Part shown: piece after piece, positions 1 through 7,419 of the stretch
Position numbering within the stretch: the stretch's first letter is position 1
Layout of the letters: each line of letters opens with the position of its first letter
Source: Planctomycetia bacterium
GTDB taxonomy: Bacteria; Planctomycetota; UBA1135; GCA-002686595
Assembly: GCA_005778045.1 (NCBI GenBank)
Contig: SXKQ01000213.1
Location: forward strand, 1-9,559
DNA length: 9,559 bases
Direction of reading: 5' to 3'
The notes under the pieces: generated by a model
The model's database searches: none
Seen by the model: only the letters and a program-made list of their open reading frames with translations
Told to the model about the DNA's origin: nothing
Translations under genes and position numbers: made by a program

Positions 1-1
1 C

Positions 2-2860
2 GACATCGGCGACGTCGATCTCACGGTCCAGCTGGGCACCACGCACTCGATCGCGGCCTTCCTGCAGCGCGTCGGCCGCTCGGGCCACGGCGTCGGTCGG
101 ACGCCCAAGGGCGTGCTGTTTCCGATGACGCGCGAGGAACTCGAGGAAGCTGCGGCACTCCTGCGCGCCGTGCGCGGCGGCAAGCTCGATCGCACGCCGG
201 CGCCGCGCGCTCCGCTCGACATCCTCGCGCAGCAGCTCGTAGCCGAGTGCGCCAGCGGCCCCTGGAACGAGACGGCGCTCTTCGAGCGAATCCGGCGTGC
301 GTGGCCCTATCGCGATACCTCGCGCGAGGACTTCGAGGCACTGCTCACGCTCCACTCTCAAGGACGTCACGCGTTGCTCCACCGCGACGGCGTGAACGGC
401 AAGGTGCGCGGCACACGGCGCGCGCGGCTTGTGGCCGTCACCTGCGGCGGCGCGATCCCCGACATCGGCAACTACAAGGTGTACCTCGATCCCGAGGGCA
501 CGTTCATCGGCACAGTCGACGAGGACTATGGCATCGACTCGGTGATCGGCGATGTGTTCCAGCTCGGAAATCGCTCGTGGCGCATCCTGCGTATCGAGCG
601 TGGCGCGCTGCGCGTCGCGGATGCCTTCGGCACGCCACCCTCGCTGCCGTTCTGGTTCGGCGAAGCTCCTGCGCGCACGCGCGAGCTGTGCGAGGAGATG
701 TGCGAAATTCGAGAGCTCCTTCCTGCGGAGCGCGAGCGGCAGACGGCCTTGCCCTCGGATGCCGTGCGCTCGCTCAACGAGTACTTGGATGAGTGCCGTC
801 GCTCCCTCGGGACGCTGCCGACGACGCGCCGCATGGTGCTCGAGCGCTTCTTCGACGAGAGCGGCGGCATGCAGCTCGTGCTGCACTCACCCTTCGGTGC
901 ACGCATCAACCGCGCGCTCGGTCTCGCTCTGCGCAAGCGTTTCTGCCGACACTTTGGCTTCGAGCTTCAGGCGGCCGCGACTGAGGACGCGGTGCTGCTC
1001 TCGCTGGGGCCCATGCACAGCTTCCCGCTGGAAGAGGTGTTCGACTACCTGCACCCGCGCACCGCGCGCGATGTGCTCGCGCAAGCGGTATTGGCCTCCC
1101 CGCTGTTCGAGTCGCGCTGGCGCTGGAACGTACAGCGCGCGCTGCTCGTCCCGCGCTTCCACGCGGGCAAGCGCGTACCGGCGCCGCTCTTGCGCATGCG
1201 CTCGGATGACCTGCTCGCGACAGCGTTCCCCGAGGTGCTCGCCTGTGGCGAGAACCTTCCCCCCGGCGATCTCGCGATCCCCGAGGATCACGTGCTCGTG
1301 CGCCAGACGATCCATGACTGCCTGCACGAGGCCATGGATGTCGAAGGGATGCTCGAAGTGCTGCGTGGCCTGCGAGACGGGACGATCGAGCGCGTCGCGG
1401 TCGATGTATCCGAGCCTTCCGCGCTTGCTCGCAACGTCATGAGCGCGCGTGCCTACGCGTTTCTCGACGACGCGCCGCTCGAGGAGCGCCGCACGCAAGC
1501 CGTCGCCAACCGGCGTGCGCTGCGCGAGCGTGACGCGTCCGACATCGGGGCTCTCGATCCGATCGCGATCACGCGCGTGCGCGAGGAGGCGTGGCCCGAT
1601 CCGCGCGATTCGGAAGAGGTGCACGAGGCCCTGCTCTGGATGGGCTGGGTCGAGGAGCGCGAGGCGCCGACGTGGACAGCGTGGCTGGCCGAGCTGGCCG
1701 CTGCCGGCCGTGTCGTGCGCGAGGGCCGGCGCTGGCTCGCCGTGGAATCGACGCGCGATCCGGAGGCGATGCTGCGCGGGCGCATGGAAGCCCTCGGCCC
1801 CGTGCACAGCGACGATCCGATGTTTCTTGCCCTCGAGAGCAGGGGCGTCGTGCTGCGCACGATCGTCGACGGGCGTCCCGCATGGTGCGAGCGACGCCTG
1901 CTCGCGCGTATCCGCTCCTACACGCTCGACACGCTGCGTCGCGAGATTCAGCCCGTACCCACGACGGTGTTCCTGCAGTTCCTGCGCGCGTGGCAGCACG
2001 TCTGCGAGCCCCTCGACGGACCGGGTGGCTTGGAGGTCGTGCTCCAGCAACTTGCAGGCTTCGAGGCGACGCCGGGCGAGTGGGAAGAGGAGATCCTCTC
2101 GGCTCGCGTGAAGGACTATCGCCCCGAGTGGCTCGACCAGCTCGGCCTCGGCGGCCGTGTCGCGTGGGGTCGGCTCTGGGGCGCGGGCCGCAGTGCCCCG
2201 CGCGCGACGCCGATCGCGTTCTTCCCACGCGAGGATGCGAACCTGTGGCTGGGCTTTGAGCGTGGCAGCGAGTCGCCCGAGCTGACGTGGCCCGCGCGTG
2301 GCGTCCTCGATGCACTGCGTTCGCGCGGTGCGAGCTTCGCCGACGATCTCCCGCGTGCCTGCGGACTGCTGGGTGCGGATGTCGATCGCGGACTCGCCGA
2401 GCTCGTCGGCTGCGGGCTCGCTACCAGCGACGGCTTCGGTGCCCTGCGCCACCTGATGCGCCCTTCCGGCCAGCGTCACTTCCGCGCACTCTCCCCGGGG
2501 CGCTGGTCGCTGCTCGAGCGCGAGGGTCGCCCACGCCCCGAGCCCGAGGCGCTCGCCAAGGTCCTTCTGCGCCGCTACGGCGTGCTCTTCCGTGCCCTGC
2601 TCGAGCGCGAGCGCTCGCCCGTGCCCTGGCGCGATCTCGTCCGCGCCCTGCGCGCCCTTGAGCTGCGCGGAGACGTGCGCGGCGGTCGCTTCATCGAGCG
2701 CTTTTCGGGCGAGCACTATGCTCTCCCCGAGGCGATCCCGCTGTTGCGCAAGCTGCGCCGCGAGCCGCCGCCCGACTCAGCTCCGCCTCCGAGCTGCGAC
2801 CCGCTGCACCTCCCGCAATTGCTCGGAACGCACCTCGCGCTTCTCGGCCCGACCGGCTGA
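2..2860 (+). CDS. lhr: Lhr-type long ATP-dependent DNA helicase, C-terminal part (5' partial)
   Basis: Lhr is a superfamily-2, 3'-to-5' DNA-translocating helicase linked to DNA repair. The frame is already open at base 2, giving 952 visible residues; helicase motifs I-V lie upstream of the window. Seen directly: DIGDVDL at the left edge, then helicase motif VI QRVGRSGH (65-88). At about 430-700 there is the DEAD/H-associated domain with GDVFQLG, SWRI and LPFWFGEAPARTREL. The far C-terminal module has RRLLARIRSYTLDTLRREI and FLRAWQHV (about 1890-2000), then LLRRYGVLFRALLERE, PWRDLVRALRALELRG and GEHYALPEA (about 2560-2735). These later blocks mark the long Lhr form, whose C-terminal domain is made of winged helices related to AlkZ-type glycosylases and has reported uracil-DNA glycosylase activity in E. 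coli. The tail stops soon after CDPLHL, earlier than the ends I recall for long Lhr proteins. Family assignment is very secure; glycosylase activity is only inferred. Confidence 0.95.
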   Translation, partial: DIGDVDLTVQLGTTHSIAAFLQRVGRSGHGVGRTPKGVLFPMTREELEEAAALLRAVRGGKLDRTPAPRAPLDILAQQLVAECASGPWNETALFERIRRAWPYRDTSREDFEALLTLHSQGRHALLHRDGVNGKVRGTRRARLVAVTCGGAIPDIGNYKVYLDPEGTFIGTVDEDYGIDSVIGDVFQLGNRSWRILRIERGALRVADAFGTPPSLPFWFGEAPARTRELCEEMCEIRELLPAERERQTALPSDAVRSLNEYLDECRRSLGTLPTTRRMVLERFFDESGGMQLVLHSPFGARINRALGLALRKRFCRHFGFELQAAATEDAVLLSLGPMHSFPLEEVFDYLHPRTARDVLAQAVLASPLFESRWRWNVQRALLVPRFHAGKRVPAPLLRMRSDDLLATAFPEVLACGENLPPGDLAIPEDHVLVRQTIHDCLHEAMDVEGMLEVLRGLRDGTIERVAVDVSEPSALARNVMSARAYAFLDDAPLEERRTQAVANRRALRERDASDIGALDPIAITRVREEAWPDPRDSEEVHEALLWMGWVEEREAPTWTAWLAELAAAGRVVREGRRWLAVESTRDPEAMLRGRMEALGPVHSDDPMFLALESRGVVLRTIVDGRPAWCERRLLARIRSYTLDTLRREIQPVPTTVFLQFLRAWQHVCEPLDGPGGLEVVLQQLAGFEATPGEWEEEILSARVKDYRPEWLDQLGLGGRVAWGRLWGAGRSAPRATPIAFFPREDANLWLGFERGSESPELTWPARGVLDALRSRGASFADDLPRACGLLGADVDRGLAELVGCGLATSDGFGALRHLMRPSGQRHFRALSPGRWSLLEREGRPRPEPEALAKVLLRRYGVLFRALLERERSPVPWRDLVRALRALELRGDVRGGRFIERFSGEHYALPEAIPLLRKLRREPPPDSAPPPSCDPLHLPQLLGTHLALLGPTG

Positions 2861-2943
2861 TCGGCAGGAGTGGTGCACCGAGTCGGCGCTGAGCTGCACG
2901 TATTTCCGGGGAACCGCGGCAGCCGGAGCGGCGATCAAGCAAG

Positions 2944-4125
2944 ATGCTGGATTGGCTGATCGTCGGCGGTGGCGTGCACGGCACGTACTTCTCGCATGTG
3001 CTCACCGGCCCCTGCGGCTTCGGGCGTGACCGCGTCCGCGTGCTCGACCCGCACGACGATCCGCTCCGGGACTGGTTCCAGCGCGCCCGTGGCAGCTGCA
3101 TGGACTTCCTGCGCAGCCCGGGCGTGCACCACATCGACGTCGAGCCGTTCTCCCTGTTGCACTTCTCCCGCGGACCTGCGGCTCCTGCCTCGTCAGAGAC
3201 CTATGGCGTCTACAACCTCCCGTCCGCGTGCCTGTTCGAAGCCCACGCGCATGCGACCATGGAGCGTCGACGCTCCCGCGAACTGCGCTTACGCGGCTCG
3301 GCGCGAGCGCTGGCGCGTGTTCCGGGCGGCTGGCGAGTGGAGACCGATGCCGGGGCCGTCGAGACACGACGCGTCCTGCTCGCTCTCGGCCCTGCGCGCC
3401 CCCTGAACTGGCCTTCTTGGGCCAGCTCGGCCCGTGCAGGCGGAGGACGAGTCGAGCATGTGCTCGCGCGCAGCGAGTATCCGAAGGCGCTCGGCGTGTC
3501 GCGCGTCGCGGTCATCGGGAGCGGCTGCACGGCTGCCCACGTGGTGCTGTCGCTGGCGCGCGAGCGCGTGGAGCGGCTCACTTGGATCACGACGGAAGGA
3601 CTGCGGCATGCGGAGTATGACTCGGACCCGGGCTGGCTCGGCCCCAAGTACCTGAGCGGCTTCGAGCAGGTCCGGGCACCCGAGGAGCGGCGGCGCAGCA
3701 TCCAACGCGCGCGACAGCCCGGCTCGATTCCCGAGCGCTTGCTGCGTCCGTTGCGCATGGCGATCGCGCGCCAACGCGTCGAGCTCGTCACCGGTCGCGT
3801 GCGCGAGGCCGCGATCGAGAGCGAGGGCCGTCTCGCGCTCACGACGCTGACCGGGACCCGACTGGGGTCCTTTGATCTCGCCCTGCTGGCAACGGGCTTC
3901 GCTCACGAGCGCCCGGGCGGATTGTGGCTGCGCGAGGCGGAGGCCGACCTCGGCCTCGCCACCGCCCCCTGCGGCTATCCGCTCCTCGCCCCCAGCTTGG
4001 AGTGGCGCCACGGCCTGCTCGTCGCCGGCGAGCTCGCGGAACTGGAGCTCGGGCCCACGGCACGCAATATTGGTGGCGCACGCATCGCCGCCGAGCGTCT
4101 CGTGCGGCACTGGCGGGCTGCCTGA
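2944..4125 (+). CDS. FAD/NAD(P)-binding flavoprotein, monooxygenase-like (SidA/IucD/PvdA-like fold)
   Basis: This 393-residue protein is predicted to be cytoplasmic, with no signal peptide or membrane segment. It opens with a Rossmann-type FAD site (LIVGGGVHG, residues 5-13) and has a second dinucleotide site in the middle (VIGSGCTA, residues 190-197). An ATGF motif (316-319) sits where flavin-dependent monooxygenases carry their conserved ATG turn. Other recognisable blocks are CMDFLRSPGVHHID near residue 60 and the C-terminal ARNIGGARIAAERL. Two nucleotide folds plus ATG fit the class B / N-hydroxylating monooxygenase superfamily, which oxidises amines or other small substrates using NAD(P)H and O2. 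The substrate cannot be told. A general FAD-dependent reductase is the main alternative. The ATG at 2944 has only a weak purine-rich upstream stretch, but it starts directly before the FAD fold and so is probably right. It lies 83 bp after lhr on the same strand with no visible terminator between, so co-transcription is likely. Confidence 0.8.
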   Translation: MLDWLIVGGGVHGTYFSHVLTGPCGFGRDRVRVLDPHDDPLRDWFQRARGSCMDFLRSPGVHHIDVEPFSLLHFSRGPAAPASSETYGVYNLPSACLFEAHAHATMERRRSRELRLRGSARALARVPGGWRVETDAGAVETRRVLLALGPARPLNWPSWASSARAGGGRVEHVLARSEYPKALGVSRVAVIGSGCTAAHVVLSLARERVERLTWITTEGLRHAEYDSDPGWLGPKYLSGFEQVRAPEERRRSIQRARQPGSIPERLLRPLRMAIARQRVELVTGRVREAAIESEGRLALTTLTGTRLGSFDLALLATGFAHERPGGLWLREAEADLGLATAPCGYPLLAPSLEWRHGLLVAGELAELELGPTARNIGGARIAAERLVRHWRAA

Positions 4126-4143
4126 CGCGGCGACTCCCGGCGA

Positions 4144-4167
4144 GGAGCTCAGCCTTCATGGAGCTCC
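4144..4167 (+). terminator. Possible hairpin terminator after the flavoprotein gene
   Basis: A perfect 7-bp stem, GGAGCTC (4144-4150) with GAGCTCC (4161-4167), closes a 10-base loop and begins 18 bases after the stop codon at 4125. No T-run follows, so it is not a classical intrinsic terminator. It could still mark the end of the lhr-flavoprotein transcript. Confidence 0.3.
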
Positions 4168-4213
4168 AACGCTCATCGACCGCCTCCAAGCCGGGAATCA
4201 GGAGAGGCAGGAA

Positions 4214-4250
4214 TCCGGCCGGACTACGGAGTCCTCTGCGCCGGCCGGCG
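4214..4250. repeat. Two GC-rich palindromes in the 276-bp gap before the interrupted gene
   Basis: TCCGGCCGGA (4214-4223) and CGCCGGCCGGCG (4239-4250) are perfect palindromes that share the core CCGGCCGG. They lie inside the 4126-4401 gap, in which I see no coding frame with protein-like character and no convincing promoter. They could be operator half-sites, but in sequence this GC-rich such palindromes also arise by chance. Confidence 0.25.
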
Positions 4251-4389
4251 GCACGATTCGGGCCGTGAGCTGGGACTCTCGCTCTGCCTCACGCCCAATC
4301 CGCACGCGAAAGCACGGATTTCCGGTTGGAGCGGCGTGCGCAGCCTGCCCCCTCGATGCTGCACGCGTCTGCGCCTATCTCATCCCATC

Positions 4390-4395
4390 AAGGGG
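4390..4395 (+). promoter_or_regulatory. Shine-Dalgarno site for the interrupted LysM gene
   Basis: AAGGGG lies six bases before the ATG at 4402. It is the only clear SD-like site at correct spacing before any gene start in this window. It fixes the start of the interrupted frame and shows that the gene was once a normal translation unit. Confidence 0.6.
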
Positions 4396-4401
4396 CTACC
4401 C

Positions 4402-5382
4402 ATGGCCCTCAAGACCCTCGATTCCTACTTCACGAACTCGAGCGAAAAAGAACTGGCCCTGCTGGTCTAGGACATGGGTGCCCAGCGACTGGCTCGCGGC
4501 TGGACCGCAACTCCGGCGACGAGCGCGTTCCTCGCGGCCGAGCGGACTCCCAACGTGTGCATCCTCGTCACCGCCAGCGAATGGATCAGCAGGACTCGCG
4601 CCGAGGGCCAGGACTGCGCCATCGAGGACGCGAATCGGGAGCTTGGCCGGCCCGAGGACTATTTCAGCGCCACGGCCTGCGCCAGCGTCGAGCATGTCTG
4701 ACGCGCCGCGTGCCCGTCGGTGGTGCTGACGCCTGACGCCAGCTTCCTCGCGGCGAGCGCCTACGAGCTGATCTTCGATCCGTTCATCAAGGAGCCCATC
4801 GTCCGCGCAGCCAAGGCCTGCGAGGTGGATCGGGGCATGCACGCATTCTTCGCGGTCTGGCACCAGCTCTCGATGTTCGGGATCGCCTCCCAACTGCACG
4901 ACTCCTTCAGGCGCAACGGAAGTCAGTTCATCTACATCGACCTCAAGGGCTGGATGATGGCCGTTGACGACTCGAATGCGATGGCCACGGATCCGGCTGA
5001 CTACGGCCATGCACAGAAGTTCGACGCGCGCGAGCAGTTCCGCAAGCTCAAGCTCGGCATCGAGTCGGTCAAGTCGAGCTTCGTCGCCCAGAAGGCGAGC
5101 GCAAATGCTCCGCGCGAGGAGGCCCCGATGCGGCCGGAGGACTTCCTGCCCGACACGCCCCCGACCAAGGCAGGCGCGATGCTCGCGCAGATCTCCAAGG
5201 AGCGCTATGGGACCTTCGAGCTGTGACCTTTGATCTGGAAGTACGACTACAAGGCGATCGGCAACAACCCCAACAAGGTTCCCGTCGGCACCGTGCTCAA
5301 GACCCAGAAGAGGGAGCAATACGCCGCGGACGAAGTCAAGTTCGCTCGCGAGAACTGGACCAAGTGGAAGTCGTTCCAGTGA
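4402..5382 (+). pseudogene. Interrupted gene for a LysM-domain protein (three in-frame stops)
   Basis: A single reading frame runs from the ATG at 4402, behind an SD, to TGA at 5380-5382. It would encode about 326 residues but is broken by TAG 4468-4470, TGA 4699-4701 and TGA 5224-5226. No frameshift is needed: all four segments are in one frame and look like real protein, for example MALKTLDSYFTNSSEKELAL, then ERTPNVCILVTASEWISR, then VWHQLSMFGIASQLHDSF, then IWKYDYKAIGNNPNKV. The last part (about 5167-5340) is a LysM-type domain: YGTFEL, stop, PLIW, then IGNNPNKVPVGTVL. LysM binds peptidoglycan or serves in tail-like baseplate proteins. The third stop falls where this domain normally reads ELWPLI, so TGG probably became TGA. 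The other two can come from CAG or TGG to TAG, and CGA to TGA. I do not recognise the N-terminal 250 residues. The 4720-5223 segment could still make a 168-residue fragment from GTG, but no SD precedes it. Alternatives are stop readthrough or sequencing error. Confidence 0.75.
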
Positions 5383-5423
5383 GCCTTGTCCACGACGTCA
5401 CGGCGAGCGGATGCGTCGGGGCT

Positions 5424-5441
5424 CGGGCACATCGATGCCCG
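5424..5441. terminator. Possible shared hairpin between convergent genes
   Basis: CGGGCA (5424-5429) pairs with TGCCCG (5436-5441) around a 6-base loop. It lies in the 67-bp gap between the end of the interrupted LysM gene (5382) and the stop of the convergent sulfatase gene (5450). The stem is short and no T-run follows on either strand. Its position is typical of a bidirectional terminator, but the structure is weak. Confidence 0.25.
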
Positions 5442-5449
5442 CCGGGCGC

Positions 5450-6826
5450 TCAGCGGCGGACGAGCGGGAACGCGCCAGATTCGACGTGCTCGCGCTCGAG
5501 GGTCGCTTGCAGCTGCGCGAGGATCTCGGGGCGCGCGAGTGCGAGATCGCGCGTCTCGCCCGGATCCGCAGCGAGATCGTAGAGCTCGAGCGCGTCGTTG
5601 CCCTTGCGCATGTCGCGCCGGACCGCCTTCCAGTCGCAGATGCGCGCAGCCTGCTGGCCGCCATATCCCGCGAGCTCCCAGTAGAGCGGGCGCGTGCGGC
5701 TCGCCACGCTCGGATCGCGCAGCGATGACGCGAGTGATTCCCCATCGAGGGTGGCGGGCGTCGCAGCCCCGCACTCGGAAGCGAGCGTCGGGAACACGTC
5801 GACGAACCCCGAGGGCTGCGTGCACGTGGAGCCCGCCGGAATCCGCCCCGTCCAGCGCGCGACGAGCGGCACACGCAGTCCGCCCTCGTAGACGCTGCCC
5901 TTGCGACCGCGAAGTCCCGCCGTGCTCTCGAAGAAGTCGGAGTCCGAGCCGCCGAGACGATCGTAGGTCGGGCCGTTGTCGCTGGTGAAGAGCACGAGCG
6001 TGTCCTCGGCAAGTCCGAGCTCGGCGAGCAGGTCGACGATGCGCCCCACGTCGCGGTCCATGCGCGTCACCATCGCCGCGTAGGCTGCGCGCGGCGTCGG
6101 ATGCGGCTTGTAGCCCTTGCCTCCCGTGTAGGGCGGGTCCTCCCACAGGCCCTCGTACTCGGCGAGCGAGTCGGCGGGTACCTGCAGCGCGAGGTGCGGG
6201 ATCGTGAACGGCACGTACAGGAAGAACGGCCCCTCGCGATGCGCGCGCACGAACTCCAGCGCCGCGTTCGCGACCAGATCGTGCGAGTACTGCACGCGAT
6301 CGAGCTCGACCCGCTCGCCATTGCGCCACAGATGGTCGGGATAGAAGTCGTGCGCCTCGCGCTGGCAGATGTAGCCGAAGAACTCGTCGAAGCCCTGCGC
6401 GTTGGGGTGTCCCTCGGTGTGCGGCGCCGACAAGCCCCACTTACCGAAACAGCCCGTCGCGTAGCCCTGATCGCGCAGCGCTTCTGCAACCGTGATCTCG
6501 CTCGCGGGCAGGTCCATCTGCCCTTCGGGCTGGACTTCGAGGTTGTCGCGCACGGCGCCGTGACCGTTGTGACGCCCCGTGAGAAGTACGCAGCGACTCG
6601 GCGCGCACACGGGCGCACCCGAGTAGAACTGCGTGAAGCGCACGCCCTCGCCTGCGAGGGCGTCGATGCGCGGGGTGCGGATCCGGCGCTGGCCATAGCA
6701 GCCGAGCTCGCCCCAGCCGAGGTCGTCCGCGACGATCAGCACGACGTTGGGCTGGCGCGGCGGCTGCGGAGCACGGGTGGCGCAGCCTGCGAGCAAGAAC
6801 ACGGGGAGCGCGGCGCGCTGCAGCAT
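5450..6826 (-). CDS. Arylsulfatase-family sulfatase, lipoprotein
   Basis: This 458-residue enzyme is predicted to hydrolyse sulfate esters, probably on polysaccharides or other extracytoplasmic substrates. The N-terminus is a short lipoprotein signal with lipobox LAGC (Cys15). The mature part begins [15 protein letters not shown], where Asp34 and Asp35 are metal ligands. The sulfatase signature [11 protein letters not shown] starts at Cys74, the residue that an FGE-type enzyme converts to formylglycine in CxPSR sulfatases. Other active-site elements are GKWG (Lys129), the PH pair (His211), the metal-binding TSDNG (Asp283, Asn284) and [13 protein letters not shown] (Lys309). Length and motif order fit a complete arylsulfatase-A-like enzyme. 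No maturase gene is visible, so maturation must be encoded elsewhere. The start at 6826 is chosen because it places the lipobox correctly, although no SD is seen. The gene follows the CdiI-like gene after 41 bp and may share its transcript. The exact substrate is unknown. Confidence 0.93.
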   Translation of the reverse strand: MLQRAALPVFLLAGCATRAPQPPRQPNVVLIVADDLGWGELGCYGQRRIRTPRIDALAGEGVRFTQFYSGAPVCAPSRCVLLTGRHNGHGAVRDNLEVQPEGQMDLPASEITVAEALRDQGYATGCFGKWGLSAPHTEGHPNAQGFDEFFGYICQREAHDFYPDHLWRNGERVELDRVQYSHDLVANAALEFVRAHREGPFFLYVPFTIPHLALQVPADSLAEYEGLWEDPPYTGGKGYKPHPTPRAAYAAMVTRMDRDVGRIVDLLAELGLAEDTLVLFTSDNGPTYDRLGGSDSDFFESTAGLRGRKGSVYEGGLRVPLVARWTGRIPAGSTCTQPSGFVDVFPTLASECGAATPATLDGESLASSLRDPSVASRTRPLYWELAGYGGQQAARICDWKAVRRDMRKGNDALELYDLAADPGETRDLALARPEILAQLQATLEREHVESGAFPLVRR

Positions 6827-6867
6827 GGCTGCAGAATGCGCGTGCGCCCTCGAGTCCGCAATCGCCC

Positions 6868-7275
6868 TCAGGCGGTCAGCTGGCGCGGAAACTCGGCCAG
6901 CTCGAACGAGATCTCCTCGGGGCCCGCGCCGACGCCGTCGGCGATCGCCACGAGGCGCGCATGCCAGCGCGGGTGAGCGAGCCAGAAGGAGCCGTCGAGG
7001 CGCAGCACGGTGCCGAGCAGGTCGCCGGGGTAGTCATCGCCGGCGACGAGCGGATGCTTGGCCAGCAGGTCGAGCGCGCGCGGCACGATCAGGTCGAGCG
7101 ACATGCGCTGTCCGATGAGCGCGCCGAGATCACCCGCCGAGAGAGCGCCGAGCGGGGTCGCGCGCAGGGCGACGCAGCGCTGGCCGATGGGCGTCTTGGG
7201 CAGGGGCGACGTGGCGGTGCCTTCGATCTGGTCGAGCGAGCGGGTGAGATTGGGATCGGTCTGGGTGCGTTCCAT
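6868..7275 (-). CDS. CdiI-family (contact-dependent growth inhibition) immunity-like protein
   Basis: This is a small 135-residue cytoplasmic protein without signal peptide. From memory, its layout matches the family annotated as contact-dependent growth inhibition system immunity protein. It has an N-terminal [30 protein letters not shown] (residues 37-56) in place of the usual LR-x-x-PL...DLR-x-x-[16 protein letters not shown] (64-76); the hallmark YPGDLL (82-87); and SFWLAHP (96-102). Immunity proteins of this kind bind and neutralise a toxin domain delivered by CdiA of neighbouring cells. No CdiA, CdiB or toxin-like gene is present within the window, so it is an orphan, a distant immunity gene, or a homologue with another role. 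The ATG at 7275 has no SD. The gene lies between the E1 alpha gene (144 bp upstream) and the sulfatase gene (41 bp downstream), all on the same strand. Family call fairly sure; function unproven. Confidence 0.72.
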   Translation of the reverse strand: MERTQTDPNLTRSLDQIEGTATSPLPKTPIGQRCVALRATPLGALSAGDLGALIGQRMSLDLIVPRALDLLAKHPLVAGDDYPGDLLGTVLRLDGSFWLAHPRWHARLVAIADGVGAGPEEISFELAEFPRQLTA

Positions 7276-7385
7276 AGGCAGCGGTGCGTCGCGAGCCGTC
7301 CTTCGGGAACGCTTCGACCGTGCGCGGAAGTTAGCCCGCCGCGAGCCGATCCCCTTCCTCCAAGTGCGCTTTTTTCGCCACGAGC

Positions 7386-7404
7386 CGAAATCAAGGCGAT
7401 TTCG
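7386..7404. terminator. Hairpin just after the E1 alpha stop codon
   Basis: CGAAATC (7386-7392) and GATTTCG (7398-7404) form a perfect 7-bp stem with a 5-base loop, 16 bases beyond the E1 stop on the minus strand. A six-T run (plus strand) lies on the far side, which reads as A in the E1 transcript, so it is not a standard rho-independent terminator for E1. An outer imperfect pair, AAGTGCGC with GCGCAC-CACTT, encloses the hairpin. It may be a terminator or RNA-stabilising structure in the 144-bp gap before the CdiI-like gene. Confidence 0.35.
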
Positions 7405-7419
7405 CGCACCACTTCCAAG

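Noticed and set aside
887..2716. Open 609-codon frame on the minus strand opposite lhr
   Set aside because: It is an antisense shadow produced by very high GC with GC-rich third positions. The plus-strand frame carries clear Lhr motifs throughout and the antisense product has no recognisable motif.
2855..2962. Direct repeat GGCTGATCG at 2855 and 2954
   Set aside because: Nine bases, with one copy across a stop codon and the other in coding sequence. Nothing else suggests an attachment site or insertion.
4699..4701. Selenocysteine at the in-frame TGA
   Set aside because: No redox motif surrounds this TGA, I see no obvious SECIS-like hairpin directly after it, and a TAG interrupts the same frame upstream.
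4396..5319. Open 307-codon minus-strand frame opposite the interrupted LysM gene
   Set aside because: Although uninterrupted, its product is low-complexity Leu/Arg/Gly-rich and matches nothing I know. The broken plus-strand frame has an SD, protein-like composition and LysM features.
4402..5382. Genome-wide reassignment of TGA or TAG to an amino acid
   Set aside because: lhr, the flavoprotein, the sulfatase and the CdiI-like gene end normally at TGA, and E1 alpha ends at TAG. The stops also behave as normal ends of family-length proteins.
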